Of a stretch of DNA of 64,000 nt, positions 41,220-51,230 are shown in pieces. This DNA is from CAZFZT01 sp964523675 (GTDB taxonomy: Bacteria > Planctomycetota > Phycisphaerae > Phycisphaerales > SM1A02). The notes under the pieces were generated by a model. The model saw only the letters and a list, made by a program, of their open reading frames with translations. It did not search any database and was not told the DNA's origin. The position numbers and the translations under genes were made by a program. The stretch spans positions 1-64,000 of the forward strand of contig CAZFZT010000008.1 of assembly GCA_964523675.1 (NCBI GenBank), read 5' to 3'. Position 1 is the first letter of the stretch. Every line of letters begins with the position of its first letter.

Positions 41220-43127
41220 ATGCAGTTTGCACGCCCATCATCGCTCAGTCCGCAGCTCATTTTCGCAGCACTAACGACGTTCGGTGTCGCCGCTCTGCCC
41301 GCCTTCGGTCAATGCGGCGATCACCAGTGGGTTTCCGCGTCCGACAAGGCCGCGACTGACGCTTTCGGGAGCGCAGTCACTGCGTCTGGCGACATGGTCG
41401 CCGTTGGCTCGCCGAACGATGACAACGCGGAAGGAATGAACGCGGGCGCGGTCTATGTGTACCGGAAGAATCAATCGGGGGTGTTTGCAGAGCACTTGAA
41501 ACTGTTGCCGGCCGAAGTCGTTGCAAATGATCTGTTCGGCTGCTCCGTTGCGATGGAAGGCGACTGGCTGATCGCCGGCGCGAAGTTCACTATGTTCGAT
41601 GGGACGCCCGCGTCAGGGCGCGCGTATGCATATCGAAACAACGCGTTCATTCCTGGAACGGTCAACTGGGAACTTGAGTATTCGTTCACGCCGCTCTCTC
41701 CTCAGGCCGGAGAGCAGTTCGGCCATTCCGTTGCCGTGTCGGATGACGCGATGGTCATTGCCTCTCCGTACTTCGACTTCGACGATGAAAGCAATGCCGG
41801 TATCGTCTACCACTACATTGATGAACCATGGGGCCTCGACTTCGTGGAGGCGGTCTGGATGGGCAAGGATGCATGGGACTGGTTCCTGTACCCGCCGCAG
41901 GCCAACAGTCTGTTTGGATGGGCTGTTGATGCCGCCGGAACCTACACATTCGCTGCGAGTGCGCCATGGTATGACTTCGGCGGCTTCACCGACCTGGGCG
42001 CGGTTCATGCCACGCACGGCACGTCAACCGTGCTGATGCCGCCTCCGGCCAACAGGCAAAGCGGCGCGCAGTTCGGTTACGCGCTTTCGATGACGGCTCA
42101 CCAGGTAATCGTCGGCGCGCCCGGTCATGACGCTGCGATTCTTCAGGACGCCGGTGCGATCTACGTGTGCGACTTCGACTGGGATCGCAAAGAATGGACC
42201 GTTACAGGTCCCATCTTCGCGCCGGGCGGTCCTATTGCGGGCGCGCGGTTCGGATCGAGCATCGCGGCCCATGGTGAAGAGTTGGTCGTAGCCGACAATG
42301 CCGGCCGTGTGTACCGGTTCACAGCCATTGGATTCAATCCGACCCATGGCGGTGGTGAGTGGCAGCACACCGGCACCTTTCAAGCGCCTGCTGCAGCAAC
42401 AGATGATTATGCAATCTCCATCGGGATCTCCGAGGATGCCATCGTCGCGGGTGATCCGACGCATGACTTTGCAGGCGCGGCGGATGCGGGGGCGGCGTAT
42501 GTCATTGAGGACATCGGGTTCGCAACCGGCGGTGATGTGTGCAGTGACGCCCCGTCCATCGGTGTGAGCCCCGATCAGCCCACGGTGCGATACGGCTGCA
42601 CTTCGATTGCGACAGTCGATGGCGCGGCCGGCTGCTCGATTGCCACCGGACCTGATGTGTGGTTCACCTATCTCGGTTTCCCGAGCAACGCAGGGATGTA
42701 CACGATCGATCTCACCGGTTCGAACTTTGACACCGTGCTTTCCGTTCATACCGGTTGCCCCGGCGATGCCTCGAACCAGATCGCCTGTGATGACGATGGC
42801 ACCGGCGGCTTGGCGTCGCGGCTGACCTTTGAAGTGGAGTCCGATGTACTCTATTACATTCGCATCAGCGGATATCAAGGCGCGCACGGCCAGTTCACGA
42901 TGACAGTAACGAGGGAAGTCGAAGTAGACTGCCCGGCCGACCTCGCTCCTGAAGGCGGCGACGGTCAGGTGGGCGTCGCCGACCTGCTCGCGCTGCTTGG
43001 CTCGTGGGGCGATTGTGCAGGGCAGCCGCAGCCATGCGCAGCCGACCTTGCGCCGGCGGGGGGCGATGGCGCAGTCGGCGTTGCTGACCTTCTCACGCTG
43101 CTTGGCGCGTGGGGGCAATGTCCGTGA
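41220..43127 (+). CDS. Secreted FG-GAP repeat protein with C-terminal dockerin-like tail
   Basis: 635 residues from the ATG at 41220, with a signal peptide ending PAFGQ. Residues 25-430 repeat a block of about 60 residues of the type AFGSAVTASGDMVAVGSPNDD, i.e. FG-GAP/integrin-like propeller blades. Residues 440-580 form a beta-sandwich domain resembling pre-peptidase C-terminal domains (VWFTYLGFPSNAGMYTIDLT, FDTVLSVHTGC). The end carries two EF-hand-like repeats, DLAPEGGDGQVGVADLLALLG and DLAPAGGDGAVGVADLLTLLG, each finishing W-G-x-C. This tail is typical of Phycisphaerae surface proteins and may anchor them. Confidence 0.85.
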   Translation: MQFARPSSLSPQLIFAALTTFGVAALPAFGQCGDHQWVSASDKAATDAFGSAVTASGDMVAVGSPNDDNAEGMNAGAVYVYRKNQSGVFAEHLKLLPAEVVANDLFGCSVAMEGDWLIAGAKFTMFDGTPASGRAYAYRNNAFIPGTVNWELEYSFTPLSPQAGEQFGHSVAVSDDAMVIASPYFDFDDESNAGIVYHYIDEPWGLDFVEAVWMGKDAWDWFLYPPQANSLFGWAVDAAGTYTFAASAPWYDFGGFTDLGAVHATHGTSTVLMPPPANRQSGAQFGYALSMTAHQVIVGAPGHDAAILQDAGAIYVCDFDWDRKEWTVTGPIFAPGGPIAGARFGSSIAAHGEELVVADNAGRVYRFTAIGFNPTHGGGEWQHTGTFQAPAAATDDYAISIGISEDAIVAGDPTHDFAGAADAGAAYVIEDIGFATGGDVCSDAPSIGVSPDQPTVRYGCTSIATVDGAAGCSIATGPDVWFTYLGFPSNAGMYTIDLTGSNFDTVLSVHTGCPGDASNQIACDDDGTGGLASRLTFEVESDVLYYIRISGYQGAHGQFTMTVTREVEVDCPADLAPEGGDGQVGVADLLALLGSWGDCAGQPQPCAADLAPAGGDGAVGVADLLTLLGAWGQCP

Positions 43128-43200
43128 TCGGCACATTGCGCGATATGAACCAAGACGCGTCCAACGGATGTCGATGTTCAGTTTCTGCTAGAATGATTGT

Positions 43201-43692
43201 GTGATATCTCAGACCACGGAGTATGCGCTTCGAGCTGTTGTCGATCTTTCCTACCACTTCGGTGAGTCGCGGACGACGCAGCAGATCGCTCAGGCCACGA
43301 AGGTGCCGGCCGGCTACCTCGCCAAGGTTCTCAAGGATCTCGCGCGCCACGGCATAGTCCGTGCCCAACGCGGCCTCGGCGGCGGCTTTTCGCTTGACCG
43401 CGATCCGAAACTCATGACCGTTTACGACGTCATGGCTGCGGTCGATCCCCCGAAACGCATCCTTGCCTGCCCACTGGGCCTGCCGGCGCATCGCCATCAA
43501 CTTTGTCCGCTTCACCAGCGGCTTGATGACGCCATGGCTGCTGCCGAACAGGCCTTCCGCACGACTTCGATCGCAGACGTGACTGCAGATCCCGATAGCC
43601 AACCACTGCGCAGCCAGAAGAGAACCTCACTGACCATCAGTGGCGGACTTGCCGCCACAAAGCCGCGTTCGCGAAGGCGGAAGTCATCCTGA
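43201..43692 (+). CDS. Second Rrf2-family transcriptional regulator
   Basis: 163 residues from a GTG at 43201 (ISQTTEYALRAVVDLS). Winged helix with QIAQATKVPAGYLAKVLKDL and GIVRAQRGLGGGF. The sensor loop CPLGLPAHRHQLC has the same C-x11-C spacing and middle-Cys replacement as the Rrf2 at 30142, and both continue with PLHQ and LDDAMAA, so they are close paralogues. Basic C-terminal tail. A TAGAAT at 43188-43193 could be a -10 box, too close to the start for a long leader. The dipeptidase gene follows 11 nt later. Confidence 0.88.
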   Translation: MISQTTEYALRAVVDLSYHFGESRTTQQIAQATKVPAGYLAKVLKDLARHGIVRAQRGLGGGFSLDRDPKLMTVYDVMAAVDPPKRILACPLGLPAHRHQLCPLHQRLDDAMAAAEQAFRTTSIADVTADPDSQPLRSQKRTSLTISGGLAATKPRSRRRKSS

Positions 43693-43703
43693 GGCGCGCA
43701 TCG

Positions 43704-44681
43704 GTGTTCTGGATTGATGGCCATCTCGATCTTGCATTTCTCGCACTGACCGGCCGCGATCTTCGATCGGCTGTGGAAGACCCCGATACCGGCTGCGTTT
43801 CGCTGCCCGCACTTCGGGCCGCAAGTATCAATCTCGTCTTCGCCACAATCTTCACCGAACCGAATCGCGCTTCAAACGAACCGTGGTGTTATCCCTCGAG
43901 TGACGATCTTGATGCAGCGGAGGCGGCGGGACTTAGACAACTCGACGTCTATGAGCAACTTGAAGCCGAAGGCCATCTCGCCATTGTTCGAAGCGGCAGT
44001 GACCTCGAACATAAGAACGAGGCGCTCAAAGTCGTCATTCTCATGGAGGGGGCCGATCCGATTCGCTCTGCACGGCACCTTGCGCAGTGGCACAATCGCG
44101 GCGTTCGCATGATCGGTCTCACATGGGCGATGGGCACGCGCTATGCGGGCGGCAACGCCATGGCTGCGCACGGCCCGCTCACGGAGGCCGGCCGTGAACT
44201 CGTCCATGCCATGGACGAACTGCACATCATTCACGATGCGTCACACCTCGCCGATGAAGCGCTTGATGAACTGCTCGCCATCGCGCGCGGCCCCATTGTC
44301 GCCACACATTCCAATTGCCGAGCCCTGGCTGGCAATCAGCAGCGCCACCTGCGCGATGACCAGATCACGCGCATCGGCGAGCGAGGCGGCGTCATTGGTC
44401 TCAACCTCTTCAGTGATTTCATTACGCCCACAGGCAAGGCGACAATCGCACAAGCGATCGACCATGTCGAACACATCTGCTCAGTCCTCGGGCATCGCCG
44501 CGGCGTCGCACTCGGCTCTGATATGGACGGCGGATTCGCACCGCGCGATCTACCAGAGAACATTCGACCTGAAACGATTCACCGGCTTGCCGATCAACTC
44601 ACGCGATGCGGCTGGGATGAAGCGGACATACACGGCTTTGCGTATGGTAATTGGCTGCGCCTGTTGCGCTCGGCGCTTTGA
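43704..44681 (+). CDS. M19-family membrane dipeptidase-like metallopeptidase
   Basis: 325 residues from a GTG at 43704. The renal dipeptidase fold is indicated by its metal ligands: DGHLD near the N-terminus (His, Asp), the bridging Glu in LMEGADPI, HDASH and ATHSN for the two later histidines, and GSDMDGG. These zinc enzymes cleave dipeptides, sometimes D-amino-acid-containing ones. No signal peptide is seen, so it is probably cytoplasmic. It is close enough to the Rrf2 gene to share its transcript. Confidence 0.9.
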   Translation: MFWIDGHLDLAFLALTGRDLRSAVEDPDTGCVSLPALRAASINLVFATIFTEPNRASNEPWCYPSSDDLDAAEAAGLRQLDVYEQLEAEGHLAIVRSGSDLEHKNEALKVVILMEGADPIRSARHLAQWHNRGVRMIGLTWAMGTRYAGGNAMAAHGPLTEAGRELVHAMDELHIIHDASHLADEALDELLAIARGPIVATHSNCRALAGNQQRHLRDDQITRIGERGGVIGLNLFSDFITPTGKATIAQAIDHVEHICSVLGHRRGVALGSDMDGGFAPRDLPENIRPETIHRLADQLTRCGWDEADIHGFAYGNWLRLLRSAL

Positions 44682-44723
44682 TCGCCGCTGATTCTCGATC
44701 AGTTCACACTGCATGAACACTGC

Positions 44724-47700
44724 CTACTCCGGTGTTTCACGCCATGCGCCGCCGCGCCAGAATGGCCGCGCCGTATCGGCGCCGAGCGCCTGATCAAGTC
44801 GCGTTGGATCAACCTCGATCAGTGGCTGCCCCCCGGTGAAGGTGAGTTCCGTGGCCCACGCGGCGCTTCCGGCCGGCTCGGCTCCTAATAAGAATTGTTC
44901 AACCTGCACTAGACGGATCAGCGTCGCCTTATCAATCTTCGGTCTGCGCCGCTCCGCTTCAACCTCCTTGAGAAATGCATCAACACTCCGCCGAGGCAAT
45001 GCGGATTCCACGGATTGCATCAACAGCAGTACTTCATCGCGGCGCATGATCTGTGCTGCGCGCGAACCATTTCCACGACGATAATGACTGAGGCCTTCTG
45101 CCAGGGCGAGCGCCGCGGCACGGCGCTCCGGTGTGTCAGGCGCTTCGGCATCAGTCGTCGCAATGGAGGAATTTGATCTCCGCCGTGCGAGCAGCTCTGC
45201 CAGTGCGAGGAATTGCCGTTTGTGATGCGGCTGCTCCTCCAGATCAGCAAGCGCGAGGCACGAGCTGCGGCCGAGCCGCTCAGGATCAAGCGCGCCAGCC
45301 AGGGCAAAGAGATGTTTGGCAAGCGCCACCATCTGCCTCGATCGCTCCACATCGGCAATCTCCTCAGCAAGTTCGAAGTATGCCAGTGGCTGGGAGGGTT
45401 CGAGCGCCTCAAGCCGGTCATTCCAAGGGTTCTCCGTATCGATCGCAAGTTGCGTCGGCGAGGTGATCAGCCAGAACATGTGCGCTGCCATGGGCGCCAA
45501 CCGAGGCGGTGCGGCGTACTGCGAATCGGTGGACGCCAATCCTTCAGATGGATCCAGTCGCACGCGCCAAACTGCGTTGATTGCGCGCTCAACCCAGAGT
45601 GCCTGCAGCAGCACACCGGGCGCGGCCTGCCACTGCTCTTGGTAGCGCTCAATGAGATGCGACATGCGCAGGTCGAGCCCGCCCAATTGACTTGAGCTTG
45701 CAAGCGCTTTACCGCGCGTCTCAGCGGCCATCAGTTCAAGCGTCCCGATCCGCAGAGCAACTGTCCGTTGAATCGGCCCCTCAGCGAGACTCATCCGCGC
45801 GCTGTGCCGCTGGTCGATTCTCGCGAGTTCCTGACCAAGTCGGCTCGCGGCGTACGCTTGCGCTCGGGTGTGCCACAGATCGAACGTAGCTGCGGCTTCC
45901 GCTTCAACTGAACCTATTGAATGTATGGCTTCACCTTCTGCGCCCTCGAGCGCTCGAACTGCGCCAGCATACGATTCTGCAAGTTCGTCAACGCGCAGTT
46001 CCAGTTCCGGCGAGCCATCGCTGAGCAAACCGAGAAGGTGTTCAACCAAGGCGAGTCGCGCTGCGATCATCCAGCCCTGATCCCGTTGCGGCGGAAGCGA
46101 GACGCCGGTGTACGAAGACAGGAAGTCAGAAATGGCGGCCGTGCGGTGAACGTCAACCAGTTGATCGAGCAGCTCCTGCGCCACCATCGGCCCCTTGCGG
46201 AAGGCATCGAGGACGACGCCCTGAGCAATGCTACGAATCTCATTGGGTGATCCGCGATACGCCTCGTAAACAACGGTGGCGGCGTCACGCGGCCAGAGGT
46301 CGCCGCCGGCGCTGGCGCGCAGCGCACGAAGCAATGCCGTTCGTTCTGCAGCGCTGCTCTTTGATTCCTCGTACGCGGTCGCCCAACCACCTTCCGAGCC
46401 GGTCGGGCGGCCGGCTCGCTGTTCGCTCGGCGCCTTCCCTTGCCTCGCGCTCAAGTCTTCACCTTGCTGGATCTTGTCGAGCAGCCGCTCAGCTCGCACC
46501 GTCATTCGCGCCACAAGGTAAGCAGCCGCTTCACCAGCACGCGCGAGCTGCACGATTTGCCGGAGCAGCGCCTCTTGATCATGAACCTCGATCTGCTCCT
46601 GCTCCAAGCGCTCAACGTCTCGCACCCATCGCTGGAGCGTCTCTAACGCCTGCTCATCGAGTTCCTCCCGGCCAAGCGTCGCGCCCGGCGCAGCGGCTAC
46701 CGCTTCACTTGGCCAAGCCGCGTCAATATCCTGCCGGAGCCGGTTTCGCACCTTCGGATCCGAGTTGCGCAGAACAAGGGATTCGCCGAACCATGCCACT
46801 TGCATCGAGTGAGCCAACAGACTGGTAAGAACCCAGATTTTTTCCGGCGGAACCTGATCGTCTTCCAGCAACGCGAGAAACTGCTGCCGGGCCCGACTGC
46901 TTCGTTGAAAGTCCGCTTCGTCAAGTAAACGGCCGAGCACTGCAAGCGCAGGCGTTCCCGTTCCTTCTTCGGTCAGCAGCTGTTGATTCGAAGCGAGTAT
47001 CGCTCTAACGCTTCCAAGCAGCGCGTGATTGATCTGCTCTCGCGTACCCAGTCGTTTGTGCGCAGCAATCCACAACTCCCAGAGCGTAAAGGCCTGATGC
47101 TCGTCGGACAGCTTCGCAAAGATGGCCGGCTCAGTGAGATCCAGCCAGGCCGCCGCCGCCTGGGTAAAGCTCAGCCACGCATCGTCCCCCGCCCGGCGAT
47201 CCAGAGCGACATTTAACCTTGCCTGCCCCGACTCAACAATACCAGTGGGAAGGTCAGGATGAAAGGCGATGCGGGCCAACATTCCTGTTCGCCACGCGCC
47301 TCGCCAGAGGTCAAGCGGCTCGAAATCGCGGACCGTGCTCGGCGGATCGAGCGCCTTGAGCAACCTTTCGTAGGTGTCCGATTCGGCTATACCTGCACTT
47401 GAGAAGAGCGCTTCGATCATCATTCGTTCGATCGATCGCAACTGTGATTCCTCCAGCAGCGGCCAGGCGCTTCCCACTTGATCGATCACCTCGTCCCAGA
47501 TGTGCTGTTGAGTGACGGCGAGATGGTCACCGCGCTGCGATGCAGCGATGTTGATGCGGCTGATCACACCCTCGAGGTCGGATATCGCTGTCTCCGATGA
47601 GCGGCTTGCTTCGACCGCTTCGTTCGGTATCGGTGCATGAAACGTCGTCAACCGATCAGGACCGAATCTCAATATCCCCCAATCCACCAGTTGAATATCG

Positions 47701-48446
47701 TCCTCTTCTGATGCAGCGGCGTCCGCAGCGGCCGGTTGCTCCGGCAGAGTTGGCGGCGGCCCATGTTCAATCGGCGCAAGTGCAGCTTGATCTGTTCCTG
47801 TACGCCGTTCGATCTTCGGGGCCAGCTGGCTGATGACCGCAATGGAGAGCACCGTTGCGACCGATCCGAAGAGCAGCGATAACCAGAACGTGCGCCAGCC
47901 ATGCCCCTCCTGCTCCTCGCCGGAGTTGACGTCAGGCATGGGGATGGAGGGACTTGCGACCGACGAAGACAACACAGGCCGCGGATGAGCAGTCACGCGC
48001 CGCACGTCGAACCGTGATCGCTTTGCGTATCCGGCGAGCCCAGCAATCACCCGGAAGAGCCCATCGCCGGAGACTCCGTGCGCCGCTGCCAGTGCGACAA
48101 GCCGCGCTCTGCTGATCGCATTCCACCCCCCACTTCCGATGAGGATGGCAAGCACTGTGCGATCGAAGGGTGTCAGTTGCGGAGAAGGGGTTGATCGCTT
48201 CGGCGCCGTTCGCGGCGCGAGTTCCGCCAGCTGCGCCTTCAGCCGGGCTGCCGCTTCCCGCAGAACTTGGCGCGCGGTTTCGGCATCCTCGCTTCGGCCG
48301 TCGGGATGGTTATACAGGTCCGCCAGGCGACGACGGAGCGCCTCTTCAACGTCAAGTTGCGTTCGTGCTTCGCGCAGACCCAGCAAATCGAGCGGTTCTG
48401 CATCAGCGGTCGCGCCGAGGAAACGTTGCACCGGATCGAAGCTCAT
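44724..48446 (-). CDS. Very large planctomycete protein with a J-like N-terminus and one membrane helix
   Basis: 1240 residues, not recognised as a named family. Residues 1-75 form a helical segment (PLDLLGLREARTQLDVEEAL and RRRLADLYNHPDG) resembling the start of J-type co-chaperone domains, but without HPD. One transmembrane helix near 183-205 (FWLSLLFGSVATVLSIAVI) is followed by about 1000 residues of mostly alpha-helical, Leu/Ala/Glu-rich sequence suggesting a solenoid. It overlaps the upstream gene by 4 nt and ends the Exb/VWA operon. An envelope scaffold is the likely role (inference). Confidence 0.75.
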   Translation of the reverse strand: MSFDPVQRFLGATADAEPLDLLGLREARTQLDVEEALRRRLADLYNHPDGRSEDAETARQVLREAAARLKAQLAELAPRTAPKRSTPSPQLTPFDRTVLAILIGSGGWNAISRARLVALAAAHGVSGDGLFRVIAGLAGYAKRSRFDVRRVTAHPRPVLSSSVASPSIPMPDVNSGEEQEGHGWRTFWLSLLFGSVATVLSIAVISQLAPKIERRTGTDQAALAPIEHGPPPTLPEQPAAADAAASEEDDIQLVDWGILRFGPDRLTTFHAPIPNEAVEASRSSETAISDLEGVISRINIAASQRGDHLAVTQQHIWDEVIDQVGSAWPLLEESQLRSIERMMIEALFSSAGIAESDTYERLLKALDPPSTVRDFEPLDLWRGAWRTGMLARIAFHPDLPTGIVESGQARLNVALDRRAGDDAWLSFTQAAAAWLDLTEPAIFAKLSDEHQAFTLWELWIAAHKRLGTREQINHALLGSVRAILASNQQLLTEEGTGTPALAVLGRLLDEADFQRSSRARQQFLALLEDDQVPPEKIWVLTSLLAHSMQVAWFGESLVLRNSDPKVRNRLRQDIDAAWPSEAVAAAPGATLGREELDEQALETLQRWVRDVERLEQEQIEVHDQEALLRQIVQLARAGEAAAYLVARMTVRAERLLDKIQQGEDLSARQGKAPSEQRAGRPTGSEGGWATAYEESKSSAAERTALLRALRASAGGDLWPRDAATVVYEAYRGSPNEIRSIAQGVVLDAFRKGPMVAQELLDQLVDVHRTAAISDFLSSYTGVSLPPQRDQGWMIAARLALVEHLLGLLSDGSPELELRVDELAESYAGAVRALEGAEGEAIHSIGSVEAEAAATFDLWHTRAQAYAASRLGQELARIDQRHSARMSLAEGPIQRTVALRIGTLELMAAETRGKALASSSQLGGLDLRMSHLIERYQEQWQAAPGVLLQALWVERAINAVWRVRLDPSEGLASTDSQYAAPPRLAPMAAHMFWLITSPTQLAIDTENPWNDRLEALEPSQPLAYFELAEEIADVERSRQMVALAKHLFALAGALDPERLGRSSCLALADLEEQPHHKRQFLALAELLARRRSNSSIATTDAEAPDTPERRAAALALAEGLSHYRRGNGSRAAQIMRRDEVLLLMQSVESALPRRSVDAFLKEVEAERRRPKIDKATLIRLVQVEQFLLGAEPAGSAAWATELTFTGGQPLIEVDPTRLDQALGADTARPFWRGGAWRETPE

Positions 48447-51118
48447 CCGTCACCCTCCGCAGCGCCATCGTCAAGTCGTTCGCTCAGTTCGCGTAGCCGC
48501 TCGCCCCAGGGAGGCAGGCCGTACTCCGGGTACAGTTGGCGATGTTGATTCATGACCACGCGGGCGCGCTGCTCGTCCACATGGAGTAGCGCAGTCATAA
48601 GCCCATACCGCGCTTCGAACCACGCGCTGCTCCCTGCATCGAGACCCGCCGAGAGCGCTCGCCAACACTCCGCCGCGAACTCGTACTCCTCAAACTGCGG
48701 CGATCCAGCCAGGATCGCAGCATGACGCAGAAACGTTGCGCTCCGTGGATGATCCTGAAGAAGCCGCCGATAGAGAAAGAACGCACGCGGCCCTTCATCT
48801 TCTACACCATGATCGCTCCATAGCACAAACGCCGCTTCAGCAACGGCGGCATAATGAGACAACACATCGCCGTCAATGTGCTCTCGATCAACCTCACGCA
48901 GTACCCGCCCGCCGTAGCGGACGATCATGCGCAGCGTGTCCAGTGATGCATCATCGTGCGTATTCCACCGCCGGTAACCATACTGAAACATCGCAAGTGA
49001 CGCCAGACGCGGCCAGATTCCTCCGCTACGATCGCTCTCTGCGAGTGCGTCGGCAAGTTTCGCAGCCCGTATGTGGTCATGATCCAAAAGATGCACTTGG
49101 AGCCGGCGAAACGCTATCTCATCATGATGGGGGACCGTAACATCCGGGTTATGCGCTTCAACGTCGCCGAAGACCGTCAACGCGCGCATCGCGGCAGCGC
49201 GATTGGCGACGCTCTCGTGCAGCGCTACCTCAAGGACACGCCTTAGATGCACAACCAGTCGCATCGCAGCCGAGGCATCACCACCGCCGCTGAATGCCGC
49301 AGGTGAATCCAGCAGCGGCACCGCCACGCCGAGGAACGCTTCGGCTGCCGTTCGCTTCTGAGCAGTTGGCGCCTTGCGAAAGCGCGAGTACAACGCTTGC
49401 GCCACCCGTCGCCGCGCATCGAGGTACGAATCGTGCGTCGGTGCAATCGCAAGCAGGCGCGTGATCTCATCATCAGACAGCTCATCGACCTTACCTGCTC
49501 GATTGACGATGAGCGTTGCTGCGCGGGGGCTGGACGGATACTTCGCAAGAAACCGATCCACGAGCGCTTCGCGCGCCCCTGTCAACTCCGCCGCCTCAAC
49601 AGGACTATTTGTCTCAATCAGACGATCCATTGCGACGATGGCCATCCATAGCGCCTCAGCCGCTTCCTCACCCGCGGTTTCCGATGATGCCGCTTCAAAT
49701 CGAATGACCGCCTCACGGTAATCACCACGGAAGTAGTACGCCCACGCCAGGAGTCGCCCGCATGCGGCAGCCGCTTCCATGTGATCGCCGGCATCGCGCG
49801 CCCGAAGCGCGGCCGTCAACTCCTCGATCGCCTTCCCATAAAGAGTGCGCACCACGTTCTCATCGTGCTGCGCCTTGTTCTGTAGATCGCGCGCATCGCG
49901 ATAATGAATCAGCCCGTTGACATAGCGAATGGCGAAGCCGCCCGCAGAAGCGCCGAGGTTCTCCGCACCGTATTGTTCCGCAAGCCGGTGAATCTGCTGC
50001 AGCTCACCCGCAGCGGCCAGTTGTGCGATCACATACTGCACAAGCGACTGCGCTTCACTAGCCCGTCGCTCTGCTTCAAGCGCCCACACCGCCGCCATGC
50101 GCAGCCAAACAGCCGGCAGTCCGCCGCGCGCTTCCCGCTCACGCCGCAGCAGTTCCTCAGCATCACGAAACTCGTCGTGCTCAAGCCGCACCGCAAGAGC
50201 CCACGCAGGAGCTTGTGATCGCACAGACGCCACCGTCTGCTCATCATTTAAGATCATGAGCCATCGCATGGCCATGGCTGAATTGTCGTTCGAAAGCGAC
50301 TTGCACATCGCCATGCCGATGATCGAACGAGCCGATGACTCGAAGCCGCGCAGATCCAGTGGGACATCCTCCGGCTGCGGGCGCGGCACGTCGCTTTGCA
50401 ACATCTCGGCGAACAGCAGTTCCGCCCCCGAGACATCGCTTTCGCCGGTGAGATACGCCCGGTAGTACATCGACCACGCAAGCAGAAAACGGCTGGTGCC
50501 ATGCATTCGTTCAAGGCGATTGAGCCGCTCAAAGAGTGTGGTCGCCTCAACTCCGCTCGCCCTTGCCAGCCGCGCGTTCGTTGATTGGATGCCCTTCGCC
50601 AGATACCCGGAAAGAGAATGCAACTGCTCGATGATGCCGCCAAAGTCCACGACGGCGGTTGCGACCTCCTCCTCGCTCGCCAAGCGCAAGCGATGCTGCT
50701 CTGCAATGCGCTCAGCGCGGTCATACGACGTGCGCAGGAGCGCAAGGCGCAGCTCATCGGCGGTGTTCGGCGGCGCGGCGCCTAAGAGTCGCCTGCTCCG
50801 CTCCTCCAACGCTGCGCGGCCGGCATCATCTCGCTCATTCTCCAGCAGAAGAGCAAAGAGTTCCGCTAACTGAAGGATGACCTCCTCCCGCTCTTCACCG
50901 GGCTCGAGTTGATTAATTCGATCCTCCAGATGCGTCGCAAGCAATTCGTGAAGCCCATGGCGTTCGAGGAACTGCTCAATACCGTCCGCCGCATGCGCCG
51001 TAGGATGACTTATCACCGCCGAGATGATGAGAACTGCGACCATTCTGCGCAGCAGTCGGGGAGGAGCTACGAATGAACACGGATGAATACTGATGTTGGC
51101 TTGATCGTGTTGCGGCAT
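48443..51118 (-). CDS. Secreted TPR-like helical-repeat protein
   Basis: About 891 residues from the ATG at 51118. The signal peptide core is MVAVLIISAVISHPTAHA; the basic n-region RLLRR lies just before, which is why 51118 is preferred to 51043. A GTG at 51187 could add 23 residues. The mature protein is Ala/Glu/Leu/Arg-rich alpha-helix throughout with tetratricopeptide-like pairs (GRLLAWAYYFRGDYREAVIRFEAA), so probably a periplasmic solenoid. The N-terminal ~25 codons coincide with repeat-family halves D and E. Fifth gene position in the operon before the 1240-residue protein. No enzyme motif. Confidence 0.72.
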   Translation of the reverse strand: MPQHDQANISIHPCSFVAPPRLLRRMVAVLIISAVISHPTAHAADGIEQFLERHGLHELLATHLEDRINQLEPGEEREEVILQLAELFALLLENERDDAGRAALEERSRRLLGAAPPNTADELRLALLRTSYDRAERIAEQHRLRLASEEEVATAVVDFGGIIEQLHSLSGYLAKGIQSTNARLARASGVEATTLFERLNRLERMHGTSRFLLAWSMYYRAYLTGESDVSGAELLFAEMLQSDVPRPQPEDVPLDLRGFESSARSIIGMAMCKSLSNDNSAMAMRWLMILNDEQTVASVRSQAPAWALAVRLEHDEFRDAEELLRREREARGGLPAVWLRMAAVWALEAERRASEAQSLVQYVIAQLAAAGELQQIHRLAEQYGAENLGASAGGFAIRYVNGLIHYRDARDLQNKAQHDENVVRTLYGKAIEELTAALRARDAGDHMEAAAACGRLLAWAYYFRGDYREAVIRFEAASSETAGEEAAEALWMAIVAMDRLIETNSPVEAAELTGAREALVDRFLAKYPSSPRAATLIVNRAGKVDELSDDEITRLLAIAPTHDSYLDARRRVAQALYSRFRKAPTAQKRTAAEAFLGVAVPLLDSPAAFSGGGDASAAMRLVVHLRRVLEVALHESVANRAAAMRALTVFGDVEAHNPDVTVPHHDEIAFRRLQVHLLDHDHIRAAKLADALAESDRSGGIWPRLASLAMFQYGYRRWNTHDDASLDTLRMIVRYGGRVLREVDREHIDGDVLSHYAAVAEAAFVLWSDHGVEDEGPRAFFLYRRLLQDHPRSATFLRHAAILAGSPQFEEYEFAAECWRALSAGLDAGSSAWFEARYGLMTALLHVDEQRARVVMNQHRQLYPEYGLPPWGERLRELSERLDDGAAEGDG

Positions 51119-51126
51119 TCTGCCTG
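51067..51126. repeat. Half copies of repeat families D and E at the start of the TPR gene
   Basis: 51067-51095 contains GAATGAACACGGATGAATAC (family D, CATCCGTG on the other strand). 51104-51126 contains GCGGCATTCTGCCTGTACC, a degenerate GGGCATTCTGCCC unit (family E). Both lie in the region that encodes or precedes the signal peptide of the minus-strand gene. Confidence 0.65.
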
Positions 51127-51230
51127 TACCACCTACATCTTCTTCTGCAAACGAAACCGGAGCCATAAGACTTGAGAACTTCAGCACTTCTGTCAGCCGC
51201 TTACAGCCGTGGCTCTTCTACACCACCGAT

